Below, piece by piece: positions 1-6,700 of a DNA stretch of 25,861 bases. The notes under the pieces are model-generated. The model was given only the letters and a program-made list of their open reading frames with translations, ran no database searches and was not told where the DNA came from. Source of the stretch: Bacillota bacterium (GTDB taxonomy: Bacteria; Bacillota; Clostridia; Christensenellales; CAG-138); assembly GCA_023451115.1 (NCBI GenBank), contig JAEXFV010000147.1, positions 1 through 25,861 on the forward strand, read 5' to 3'. Made by a program: the position numbers and the translations under genes. How positions within the stretch are numbered: position 1 is the first letter of the stretch; each line of letters begins with the position of its first letter.

Positions 1-1045
1 CTGCTTTATAGCTGCGCTCCGCAGTGTCGTAGCTATCCTCCGCACGATCCAAAGCCGTTTCTGCTGCAGAGAGCTCGGCTTTTGCCGCATCCACCGCAGC
101 CTGCAGGGCAGGGGAGGCGCTTTGCTGCAGGGCGGAGAGCTTTGCTTGCGCTTTAGTGAGGTTCTCTTGCGCTTTATCCAATTTAGCTTTTGCGCTGGTC
201 AATTCCACTTTCAAATCCGTAGGGCTAGCCACCTGGTTGAGCAGATGGTCGTAAGCGGCCTGCGCCGCGTCCCGATCCACTTCACAACTCAACACATCTG
301 CTTCTGCCTCCCTGATCGCGCTGCTGTTGTCGCCGCCTGCGGACAAGGCGGACTGCGCCTGTTGCAGCTTTTTCTTTGCGCTGTCATAGGCGCTTTGGGC
401 TGCGTCCAAAGCGTCTTCCGCTGCATCCAGGGAGTTGGCCTGGGCCAGCAGGGCTGTATTTTGGCCTTTGCGCAGGGCGGCGTAATAGTCGTCATATGCC
501 CGCTGCGCCTTCTGCCAGGCATCGTAAGCGTTTTGCACACTGCTGTCCGCAGAAATCAGGCTGGCGTTGGTGCCTTGCTGGATGCCTTCTTTATAATTAT
601 TGTAATTATCCCGGGCGGTTTTGATTTGCTGAGCATTGGCACGCTGGGTAGCGGTCATGGTCAGCTCTTTCTCTTTGATTTGTTTTTCGATGCTTTTTTT
701 GTCCAGCTGGCATAGCGGGTCGCCTTCCTGCACCGCATCGCCCACGTCAACCAGAATTTCCGCTACAGGGTAGCTCATAGTGGAGTACACGTTTTGGCTT
801 TGCGCGCTTTCCACAATGCCGGTAGCGCTGATGCTGTTTTGCATGTCAGCCTGTTCCAGCACAGTGGTCTCATCAAAGGCTATGGTATTCATCGCTTGTT
901 TTACTTGGCTGGAGCAGGTTGCGATCAAAATCCCAATGATCAACACAATGCCTCCCAGCACAAACCATTTGATATGTTTGCGCTTGATGTTGTGTTTCTT
1001 TTTTGCAGGAGCCGGTTTGTTTGGCACGGCAGGTGTTGTTTCCAT
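1..1045 (-). CDS. HlyD-family membrane-fusion (periplasmic adaptor-like) protein, 3' end outside the window
   Basis: The frame is open on the minus strand from ATG at 1045 to the window edge (348 codons seen). A ribosome binding site, AGGAGG, lies about 10 bases upstream. Residues 1-25 are basic; a single membrane segment spans about 26-44; residues 71-115 form the lipoyl-like half-motif of HlyD/MacA proteins (VESAQSQ, VGDAVQEGDPL). From about 116 onward the protein is a long Ala/Gln/Lys/Asp-rich heptad-like coiled coil, which gives the low-complexity base composition of 1-650. Such proteins couple an ABC (MacB-type) or other exporter to substrate release; in Gram-positive bacteria they are anchored outside the membrane. 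The C-terminal barrel domains and any partner transporter genes would lie to the left of the window. It seems unrelated to the catabolic genes to its right. Family call is firm, substrate unknown. Confidence 0.88.
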   Translation of the reverse strand, partial: METTPAVPNKPAPAKKKHNIKRKHIKWFVLGGIVLIIGILIATCSSQVKQAMNTIAFDETTVLEQADMQNSISATGIVESAQSQNVYSTMSYPVAEILVDVGDAVQEGDPLCQLDKKSIEKQIKEKELTMTATQRANAQQIKTARDNYNNYKEGIQQGTNASLISADSSVQNAYDAWQKAQRAYDDYYAALRKGQNTALLAQANSLDAAEDALDAAQSAYDSAKKKLQQAQSALSAGGDNSSAIREAEADVLSCEVDRDAAQAAYDHLLNQVASPTDLKVELTSAKAKLDKAQENLTKAQAKLSALQQSASPALQAAVDAAKAELSAAETALDRAEDSYDTAERSYKA

Positions 1046-1361
1046 AGCGGGGAATATCCTCCTGTTATATCCAGATTGCACTGAAAAAAGTATCCCATAA
1101 AATAATAAGCTTTGCGGGTCTTGCGAAAACGTCCATGCCGCGGCCTGCGGCCTTGGCTTGCGTTCTTTCCGCGTGCTAGTGTACCGCATTAATGTGAACA
1201 GAATATGGCACAAGGCTGGGCGCACGCTGTTTTTTGTTTTCTTTCACAATGTTTACATTGGTTTTACGACAACGCAGGAAGGTTGCCTCCATCGGGCAGG
1301 GACTTTTGCATAAAAAATACAGGCACCCTCTGGATGCCTGTATATGACCAAAGAAGGGGGA
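1046..1361. other. Intergenic region, 316 bases
   Basis: This stretch lies between the HlyD-type gene and the stop codon of the class V aminotransferase. It holds the terminator described at 1312-1342 and a GC-rich dyad around 1137-1151 (GCCGC/GCGGC). No convincing -35/-10 pair for the HlyD gene could be placed, and no coding sequence is supported. Confidence 0.6.
1312..1342 (-). terminator. Intrinsic terminator of the aldolase-aminotransferase operon
   Basis: An 8-bp stem TACAGGCA/TGCCTGTA (1318-1325 with 1335-1342) is followed on the minus strand by six T residues (complement of 1312-1317). It lies about 20 bases past the aminotransferase stop codon. Confidence 0.85.
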
Positions 1362-2507
1362 TTATGCTTCCATTTCCTCCAGATACACGGAAATGCCTTT
1401 GCCCAGCTGTACTGGAATGCCACAGCGCTTGAGGGAGCGCTCTACTACGCCTAGAACCGCCACCTCATCGTTGATATCGATGTTTCCCATGTGGCCAATG
1501 CGGCACATCTTTCCTGCATATGCGGCCAGGCCGCCTGCTACGATGATGCCTTCTTCCATTAAAGTGCTGCGGAATTTGCCATCATCCAGGCCTTCGGGAT
1601 ATACCAAGTTAGACAGGGTGACTGCCCGGTGCTCCGGCTCTGCCAGCACCCGGAAGCCCAGGCTTTCAAACGCTTTTTGCATGGCCCGGGCATTTTTGCG
1701 GTGCCGGGCGTCGCGCTCTTTGAGCCCTTCCTCTTTGATCAGGCGCACGCTTTCCACCATCGCCCATACCAGGTTCACCGCAGGGGTGGCAAAATATTTG
1801 GCCGGATCGTCCATGATGGGAATCCATTTTTCAAAATCTACGTAGTATTCCGGGATGGTGCCCAGGGCCTTTCTGCGCTCCAAAGCCCGCTTGCCAGCCC
1901 AAAGGATCAGCATGCCCGGGCAAACGCCAAAGGCTTTCTGAGAACCGGTAAACATGATGTCGATATTCATGCCGTCTACATCTGCAAATTCGCCTGCAGT
2001 AGCAGCAACGCCGTCCACAATGTAAATGGTGTTGGGATGCTTTTTCATCATCTCGCCAATTTCTGCAATGGGGGCGCACACGCCGGTGGCAGTATCTACG
2101 TGGGATACGGTAACGGCAGCATAGTCCTTTTCAGAAAGCTTTTTGTCAATGTCCGCTACCGGTACGATTTGGCCCCATTCGGCGCTAATGACATCTACGT
2201 TGAGCCCTTTGCGGGTGCAGATATCGATAAAACGGTCTCCAAAGAATCCATGGCTGACGATGAGCACGTTATCGCCACGTTTGGTAACGTTGGAAATGGC
2301 CATTTCCATGGCTACTGTGCCGGTGCCTGCAATGGGAAATGTTTTGCCGGAGCAGTTGAAAAGCTGGCCCAAATCATCGATAAGGCCCTTGTAATCCTTC
2401 ACAAAACGGGGGTCGCCAAATGCCTGGATTTCCCGGCCCATTTGGTCTTGAATGCTCTTTATCACCGGGGTGGGGCCCGGGATCATGACCATACGTTTGT
2501 TTTCCAT
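1362..2507 (-). CDS. Class V aminotransferase, alanine-glyoxylate / serine-pyruvate type
   Basis: A 381-residue PLP enzyme, normal length for the family. Landmarks are GPTP at 11-14, the phosphate-binding GTGT at 61-64, Asp165 in IVDG (pyridine nitrogen contact), and the Schiff-base lysine K191 in GSQKAF. Start chosen at ATG 2507 because AAAGGAG lies at the right distance and the product then begins directly with the family N-terminus; a longer frame begins at 2528 but lacks a site. Members move the amino group of alanine, serine or a ureide to glyoxylate or pyruvate (AGT, SGAT, PucG). It is the second gene of a minus-strand operon, 62 bases after the HOGA-like aldolase. That pairing suggests it acts on the glyoxylate or pyruvate released by the aldolase (inference). 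Which donor it uses cannot be decided here. Confidence 0.9.
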   Translation of the reverse strand: MENKRMVMIPGPTPVIKSIQDQMGREIQAFGDPRFVKDYKGLIDDLGQLFNCSGKTFPIAGTGTVAMEMAISNVTKRGDNVLIVSHGFFGDRFIDICTRKGLNVDVISAEWGQIVPVADIDKKLSEKDYAAVTVSHVDTATGVCAPIAEIGEMMKKHPNTIYIVDGVAATAGEFADVDGMNIDIMFTGSQKAFGVCPGMLILWAGKRALERRKALGTIPEYYVDFEKWIPIMDDPAKYFATPAVNLVWAMVESVRLIKEEGLKERDARHRKNARAMQKAFESLGFRVLAEPEHRAVTLSNLVYPEGLDDGKFRSTLMEEGIIVAGGLAAYAGKMCRIGHMGNIDINDEVAVLGVVERSLKRCGIPVQLGKGISVYLEEMEA

Positions 2508-2569
2508 GGTGTGTAAGCTCCTTTGCATTTATTTTTGTTTGCTGCAATTGCGGCAATTGGGATAAAGGG

Positions 2570-3466
2570 TTAAAGTACCTGGGCTTTTTTGAGGATGGCG
2601 TCAATTTGCTCCATCTTGGCGGGGGTGACATCCATAAGAGGTTTGCGGCAGTGCCCGCCACCATACCCCAACTGGTTACAGGCGTACTTCAGGCCTGCTA
2701 CGCCGAATTTGGCTGTGACCGCATCGTTGATTGGGAATACCCTCTGATACAATTCTAAAGATGCTTGAACATCGCCTGCCTCAAATAAGGTTTGCACCTG
2801 TACGCATTCCTCCGGGCAGCAGTTGGCCAGGGCCATAATGGCGCCCTTAATGCCGATGGCCAGGGCAGGATACCAAGCGGACGCAGTACCTACCATCAGG
2901 TTGAATTCCGGATCCACGCCTTCCGTCATAAATCCGATCATCTGGGGGATGTTGCCGGAGCTGTCCTTCATGCCGATGATGTTGGGATGGCGGCTCAAAA
3001 CCGACACGGCCTTGGCAGAAATATTGATATGGGTAAACTTTGTGACGTTATAAATTAAAATGGGGATTTTGCTGTGATCTGCCACTTGGGTAAAGTAAGC
3101 GATCTGCGCTTCATCTCCCATGGCGCCGCCGTAATAATTGGGGGTAAGTACCAGCGCGCATTGGGCGCCCAGGTCCGCGGCTTTGTTGGTCAAATCAATG
3201 GTGGCGCTGGTAGATTCCAGGCCCGTTCCCGCCATGACGATTTTACCAGGTGCCGCATGCTGAACCGTTAGGCGCACCAGCTCCAGCTTCTCTTCCTGGG
3301 TAAGGTAAGGCGTTTCACTGTTGGAGCCCAGCACCAGATAGCCAGCCATGCCGGTATGGTTCCATTTTTCAATATTGGCTACAAACTTTTCATAGTCCAC
3401 GGCCCCATCCGCTTGGAAGGGGGTGATCATGGGGGGTAATACGCCTTTGATCTCAAAGTAGCCCAT
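2570..3466 (-). CDS. DapA-superfamily aldolase, 4-hydroxy-2-oxoglutarate aldolase (HOGA)-like
   Basis: A 298-residue (beta/alpha)8 class I aldolase. Schiff-base lysine K167 lies in GMKDSSG and catalytic Tyr139 in LIYN. The usual GTTGE loop is GSNSE (47-51), close to the GSNGE I recall for vertebrate HOGA1. Other stretches also recall HOGA1: AGTGLEST (79-86), TPNYYGG, HPNIIGMKDS and the C-terminal GYGGGHCRKPL. HOGA cleaves 4-hydroxy-2-oxoglutarate to pyruvate and glyoxylate; dihydrodipicolinate synthase is the alternative, but the loop and C-terminus argue against it. Start at ATG 3466 is supported by AGAGGAG six bases upstream. A GTG at 3502 with AGGAAGG upstream would add 12 residues not typical of the family. 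First gene of the operon with the aminotransferase. The comparison is from memory, not alignment. Confidence 0.85.
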   Translation of the reverse strand: MGYFEIKGVLPPMITPFQADGAVDYEKFVANIEKWNHTGMAGYLVLGSNSETPYLTQEEKLELVRLTVQHAAPGKIVMAGTGLESTSATIDLTNKAADLGAQCALVLTPNYYGGAMGDEAQIAYFTQVADHSKIPILIYNVTKFTHINISAKAVSVLSRHPNIIGMKDSSGNIPQMIGFMTEGVDPEFNLMVGTASAWYPALAIGIKGAIMALANCCPEECVQVQTLFEAGDVQASLELYQRVFPINDAVTAKFGVAGLKYACNQLGYGGGHCRKPLMDVTPAKMEQIDAILKKAQVL

Positions 3467-3532
3467 TTCCATCTCCTCTGCCGCTGCGCGGCGGCCCATC
3501 ACGCAACCCTTCCTGCGCGCATGTTTTTCAGG

Positions 3533-3775
3533 AAGGTGGTCAAAGCGACAGCTTTGACATAGCTCCTTATTGAAGTCCCCGAAGCCAAAGGGGTTCGGGG
3601 AAAGGTGGTCAAAGCGACAGCTTTGACGTAGCTCCTTTTTGAAGTCCCCGAAGCCAAAGGGGTTCGGGGAAAGGTGGTCAAAGCGACAGATTTGATGTAG
3701 CTCCTAATTGAAGTCCCCGAAGCCAAAGGGGTTCGGGGAAAGGTGGTCAAAACGACAGCTTTGACGTAGCGCCAC
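3533..3775. repeat. 69-bp direct tandem repeat, three full copies plus a partial fourth
   Basis: Copies begin at 3533, 3602, 3671 and 3740, an exact 69-base period with few substitutions. Each unit contains two dyads: GTCAAAGC/GCTTTGAC around a 4-base loop, and TCCCCGAA/TTCGGGGA around about 10 bases. On the minus strand each unit also carries AAGGAGCTA, which resembles a ribosome binding site. Copies 3 and 4 have single changes that weaken the first hairpin (GATTTGAT; GTCAAAAC). Because 69 is a multiple of three, a spurious frame runs through the array. It lies in the 423-base gap between the GntR gene and the aldolase gene, in the expected 5' leader of the aldolase operon. Function unknown. 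Confidence 0.93.
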
Positions 3776-3830
3776 GCGAGTCCCTCAAAACCCAGCAGGG
3801 TGAAACAAAGCAATGGAAGTTGCACGCTTA

Positions 3831-3840
3831 TTGCATGCAA
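3831..3840. promoter_or_regulatory. Palindrome TTGCATGCAA, candidate GntR operator, copy 1
   Basis: A perfect 10-bp palindrome upstream of the aldolase-aminotransferase operon, just beyond the 69-bp repeats. An identical copy lies at 4822-4831, on the other side of the GntR gene. Short palindromes with TTG/CAA arms are typical of FCD-type GntR operators. Assignment to this regulator is inferred from position and identity of the two copies. Confidence 0.5.
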
Positions 3841-3850
3841 GAAAGACGAA

Positions 3851-3887
3851 ATAAAATTCCAATCCTCTTTCGGAAAAGAGTAATTGG
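3851..3887 (-). terminator. Probable terminator of the GntR gene
   Basis: A dyad, CCAAT/ATTGG (3859-3863 with 3883-3887) and CTCTTT/AAAGAG (3865-3870 with 3875-3880), with a small internal loop and the 4-base loop CGGA, starts right after the GntR stop codon. On the minus strand it is followed by AATTTTATTT. Confidence 0.65.
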
Positions 3888-3889
3888 CT

Positions 3890-4552
3890 TTATTTAGAAT
3901 ATAAACCGGTGTTGAAAATATAACCGCTCATCTGGTTGAGTTCAATCTCTGCCAGGAACTTATTGCGGTCTTTCTCTTTGAGCGCCTGCACCATGCGCTG
4001 ATGGCTTTCAATGGATTGGAATAAACGGGTCCTGTTGGTGGAATTTCTAACACCAAACAAAAAGATACGGTCAGTCAGATTGTGATGCATCCCCATAAGG
4101 GTTTTGTTGGGGTAGCGGCCAATGATATAGCGGTGGAAATAGGTATCCTCCTCCATAAAACCATAGGCATCTTCCTTTTCCCCTAACGTATGCTGACGTA
4201 AAATAGAAGCCTCTAGGGTTTCGATATCAGCTTTATTAAAGTATTCAAATGCTTTGTCAGCTAAAAAAATCTCAATGGCAATACGGGATTCATAGAGTTC
4301 TCGCACATCGTTTACCGTCATTGGATTGATCAGCACGCCCTGTTTGGGAATAATGCGCACCAAACCATCACACTCCAGGCGCTGGCATGCAATGGTGACA
4401 GGGGTACGGCCGATATTCAACAAATCAGCCAGGTAAAGGATGCTTAAAACATCGCCTTGCTCAATCTGGCCGCGAATGATCATGTCCTTTATGGTTTGAT
4501 AAGCTTGCGCGGCAAAACTCAGCGGTTTTTCGGATGCTTTCTTTTTTTGCAT
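3890..4552 (-). CDS. GntR-family transcriptional regulator, FadR/FCD subfamily
   Basis: A 220-residue regulator. Residues about 14-75 form the winged helix (LADLLNIGRTPVTIACQRLE with the wing IIPKQGVLI) and about 85-215 the all-helical FCD effector domain. Expected FCD metal ligands appear as Asp136 and His140 (DTYFH) and His184 (SHQRM), but the last histidine is Asn206 (ELNQM), so metal binding may be altered. FCD domains usually sense small carboxylates or sugar acids. The gene lies between the aldolase operon (same strand) and the divergent M29/NicX-like gene, and has its own promoter at 4668-4696. Probable targets are both neighbours through TTGCATGCAA at 3831 and 4822 (inference). Confidence 0.92.
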   Translation of the reverse strand: MQKKKASEKPLSFAAQAYQTIKDMIIRGQIEQGDVLSILYLADLLNIGRTPVTIACQRLECDGLVRIIPKQGVLINPMTVNDVRELYESRIAIEIFLADKAFEYFNKADIETLEASILRQHTLGEKEDAYGFMEEDTYFHRYIIGRYPNKTLMGMHHNLTDRIFLFGVRNSTNRTRLFQSIESHQRMVQALKEKDRNKFLAEIELNQMSGYIFNTGLYSK

Positions 4553-4667
4553 TGGACTGCCCCTTCAACAACTCTCGCTCTAGAAAAACCAACGAACGAG
4601 GTACAACGGGGCAGGAAACGGCTCACAATGTAAACTACCAGTGTCCTGAACCGCCATCGTCATTTAA

Positions 4668-4696
4668 ATTATAGATGGTTCTTTTAAAAAATGCAA
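4668..4696 (-). promoter_or_regulatory. Sigma-A promoter of the GntR gene
   Basis: On the minus strand TTGCAT (complement of 4691-4696), a 17-base spacer and TATAAT (complement of 4668-4673). This gives a leader of roughly 110 bases before the GntR start codon. Confidence 0.75.
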
Positions 4697-4775
4697 CATC
4701 CATTCGAAAAATTGCTGGAATACATATAAAAAAACCTCCCGCATCACATAAGAAAAAATGATATGTGTGATGATA

Positions 4776-4804
4776 TTGACAAACTTCGCAGCTTTATATA
4801 TAAT
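4776..4804 (+). promoter_or_regulatory. Consensus sigma-A promoter of the M29/NicX-like gene
   Basis: TTGACA (4776-4781), exactly 17 bases, then TATAAT (4799-4804): a perfect consensus promoter. Such strength usually implies tight repression or attenuation, matching the palindromes that follow it in the 150-base leader. Confidence 0.9.
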
Positions 4805-4821
4805 CCTACTAAACCATTATC

Positions 4822-4831
4822 TTGCATGCAA
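4822..4831. promoter_or_regulatory. Palindrome TTGCATGCAA, candidate GntR operator, copy 2
   Basis: Perfect 10-bp palindrome about 18 bases past the -10 box, so just inside the transcribed region, where a bound repressor would block the polymerase. Identical to 3831-3840. Confidence 0.55.
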
Positions 4832-4886
4832 CATAAATTTTAAATGAAGTTTACATGATCCCAGCATCTTGTCCTTAATTTTAAAA

Positions 4887-4903
4887 TTACAGCTTGGCTG
4901 TAA
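4887..4903. promoter_or_regulatory. Perfect inverted repeat in the leader (7-bp arms, 3-base loop)
   Basis: TTACAGC, loop TTG, GCTGTAA. It lies between the promoter and the ribosome binding site at 4945-4952 and could be an operator or an RNA hairpin. No T tract follows, so it is not a terminator. Confidence 0.55.
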
Positions 4904-4959
4904 TGAAAGAAGCAGTAATTCTCCCAAGACGAATCTATACTTGGAAAGGTGGTAAAGGA

Positions 4960-5919
4960 ATGAGTTCCCAATCAGCTCCAGAGGTGCTGTTGCATGTTTG
5001 CACCAACGCACAGCCTCACGAGAAAATCCTCTTTGTTACAGATGATACCAGCCATGAAATCGCCGAAATTATGTGGGAAGCCGCCAAAAACTATCCAAAC
5101 CGTGCAATGGTCCGTATGACAGATCGAAAGATGCACGGTGATGAACCTCCGGAAACGGTGGCGGGCGCCATGTTCCACGCCGACGTCATTTTTGGCTGCA
5201 CAAAGTTTTCCTTGTTCCATACCGCCGCCCGGCGTAACGCTGTGGCAAATGGCGCCCGCTTCGCTAATATGGCCGATTATTCCGTGGAAATGATGGAACA
5301 CGGCGGCCTGCAGGCAGATTTTGTGGCACAGGGTGCATGGATGGACCGGGTATCCGATGTGATAGAAGGGGAAGAAATCCGCATTACCACCGCTCTGGGC
5401 ACAGACCTGACAGCCTCCATCAAAGGCCGCAAAGCGGTACGCCAGTATGGCCGCAGCCTGAATCCCGGCGCTTCCTCATCTCCACCGGACATTGAAACGG
5501 CACTGGGCCCTGTGGAAGGCACGATGAATGGCGTCTTTGTGGTAGATGGCAGCATTCCCTATCCCGGCCTGGGCGTATTAAGCGAAACCATCACCCTGCA
5601 AATCCAAGATGGCAACATTGTTTCCTTCTCCGGGGGAGAGCGGGCGCAGTTCCTGAAAAAAGCCATGGAAGACTTTCAGGATCCCGATGTGTACAGCGTT
5701 GCGGAAATTGGGTTTGGCTTTAACAATTGCTCCACTTTATCCAACCGGATGCTGGAAGATGAAGGTGTGATGGGCACGCTGCACTTGGGCTTTGGGAACA
5801 GCTTGTCCTTTGGTGGAACCAATGCCAGCAACAATCACTTGGATATGGTATTTTGCAGGCCTTCCGTTTGGGTAGATGGCCGCCAGATCATGGAAGCGGG
5901 AGAAATGCTCATCAAATAA
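4960..5919 (+). CDS. Metallopeptidase M29 / NicX-like metalloenzyme
   Basis: A 319-residue protein of the aminopeptidase T superfamily, which also includes 2,5-dihydroxypyridine 5,6-dioxygenase (NicX). The C-terminal metal-site pattern is present: Glu249 (AEIGFG), Glu268 (EDEG), His275 (TLHLGFG), a GG turn, then His293 and Asp295 (NNHLD). The span between the two histidines (18 residues) is shorter than I recall for AmpS/PepS peptidases, and the tyrosine of those peptidases is not evident. Start at ATG 4960 is preferred because AAAGGTGG lies 7 bases upstream; an upstream TTG at 4894 falls inside a hairpin. It has its own perfect promoter and no clear terminator. Its reaction is unknown: a peptidase, amide hydrolase or metal-dependent ring-processing enzyme are possible. 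An oxygen-using dioxygenase would be unexpected in an anaerobe. Confidence 0.75.
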   Translation: MSSQSAPEVLLHVCTNAQPHEKILFVTDDTSHEIAEIMWEAAKNYPNRAMVRMTDRKMHGDEPPETVAGAMFHADVIFGCTKFSLFHTAARRNAVANGARFANMADYSVEMMEHGGLQADFVAQGAWMDRVSDVIEGEEIRITTALGTDLTASIKGRKAVRQYGRSLNPGASSSPPDIETALGPVEGTMNGVFVVDGSIPYPGLGVLSETITLQIQDGNIVSFSGGERAQFLKKAMEDFQDPDVYSVAEIGFGFNNCSTLSNRMLEDEGVMGTLHLGFGNSLSFGGTNASNNHLDMVFCRPSVWVDGRQIMEAGEMLIK

Positions 5920-5971
5920 CGGCCGGCGCAGATATGCTGGCAAACAATACAAGAAAGGATAGTACATTGTT

Positions 5972-6214
5972 ATGGATAATCTGACGCAGGGAAAACTCTT
6001 TTCCAACGAATTGATGAAAGAAGTTCGTACCAAATTTCACCACCTGGAAAGCGATCCATTGCGCCCTGGACGGCGGTTATATTTTGACAACGCAGGTGGC
6101 GCATTCCGCCTCAAAAGCGCATTGGAGGCATTTTATGCTCTGGATAGCATGCCTGACTGCATGGTGCAACCCTCCTGTATTATCAAAAGGCAGATGCTTT
6201 GGATGGTGCGTTAG
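5972..6214 (+). pseudogene. Truncated class V aminotransferase / cysteine-desulfurase-like gene (N-terminal relic)
   Basis: The first 60-65 codons match the start of NifS-like class V PLP enzymes: a charged N-terminal helix, then LYFDNAGGAFRLKSALEA and the DSMPDC motif. These proteins usually continue for 350 or more residues. Here similarity stops near 6160 and the frame ends at 6214 after about 15 unrelated codons. No PLP lysine region is found downstream in any frame. The gene has an ATG with a weak AGAAAGGAT site 52 bases after the M29/NicX-like gene, so it was once the second gene of that operon. The simplest reading is a deletion that removed most of the gene. A functional 80-residue protein is unlikely. 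Confidence 0.75.
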
Positions 6215-6407
6215 TATAAAGTTCATTATATTTGTTGGTTATCCTGCCAGTTATCCCTTTTCAGTAAGTCTACCCCCGAACGCCTTGGGCTTCAGGGATT
6301 TCAACAAGGAGCAATGCCAAGGCCTGGGTCTTTGGGCACCCTAATTTCGTGGCTGCCAATTTATTTTTGCATTGTGTTGTGTGGAGAAAATACAGTGAAA
6401 CTTATAG

Positions 6408-6440
6408 TTGACAACTCAAGTTTTTGGGATACTATAGTAT
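6408..6440 (+). promoter_or_regulatory. Possible promoter with palindrome over the -10 region
   Basis: TTGACA at 6408-6413 is followed by TACTAT (6430-6435, spacer 16) within a perfect 12-bp palindrome ATACTATAGTAT (6429-6440). It may serve the 6718-8589 operon across a long leader, or be left over from the deleted gene. A -10 is not uniquely placed. Confidence 0.4.
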
Positions 6441-6512
6441 TATCAAATAATAAAAATGATTTTCTATTATTAAAATATAATGATTTTAAGGGAGGGATGC
6501 AATGACGGGGCT

Positions 6513-6700
6513 TTCATCAGTAAAATGAAAAAATTGGTGTAAAATTATGGTTTTTATCAGCGGGACACAACCATCCATTCTCTTTTTTATTGATAAGCAG
6601 TTGTAATGCACTAAAAGGTTCCCTTTTTCCTCTGAATCCTTCAGACTCGGGAAACATCAACAAGGAGCAGCGTGAAATGCTCAGGTTTAGACTAACTTAG
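6513..6700 (+). pseudogene. Possible relic of the 3' end of a gene
   Basis: One frame is open to TAG 6698-6700 and ends in a stretch containing NINKEQREMLR. This recalls the C-terminal helix of DapA-family proteins (compare SNEQREKLRE in the intact copy at 20050-20943). There is no in-frame start with a ribosome binding site. The call rests on a short resemblance and is weak. Confidence 0.25.

Larger units (their letters stand above)
4553..4959. other. Divergent promoter region, 407 bases
   Basis: Non-coding region between the GntR gene (minus) and the M29/NicX-like gene (plus). It holds one sigma-A promoter for each direction and a cluster of dyads: an imperfect CATCACAT/ATGTGTGATG (4742-4772) upstream of the plus-strand -35, TTGCATGCAA (4822-4831), TAATTTTAAAATTA (4876-4889) and TTACAGC-TTG-GCTGTAA (4887-4903). 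Confidence 0.7.

Noticed and set aside
122..715. A 197-codon plus-strand frame at the left edge
   Set aside because: Antisense to the coiled-coil region of the HlyD-type gene; the minus frame has motifs and a ribosome binding site, this one has neither.
1629..2516. A 295-codon plus-strand frame
   Set aside because: Antisense to the class V aminotransferase, whose motifs are intact; no family resemblance in the antisense product.
3533..3775. CRISPR array
   Set aside because: The units are contiguous 69-base direct repeats without variable spacers, and no cas genes are nearby.
3499..3840. A 113-codon minus-strand frame through the tandem repeat
   Set aside because: It stays open only because the repeat unit (69 bases) is a multiple of three. 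There is no good ribosome binding site and the product is just the translated repeat.
4960..5919. Calling the M29-like gene nicX (2,5-dihydroxypyridine dioxygenase)
   Set aside because: The wider family includes peptidases, the ligand spacing differs, and no nicotinate-pathway partners or oxygen-using genes are nearby.
6502..6528. An eight-codon frame after GGGAGGGATGCA
   Set aside because: Too short to support as a gene; more likely the remains of a deleted gene's start.
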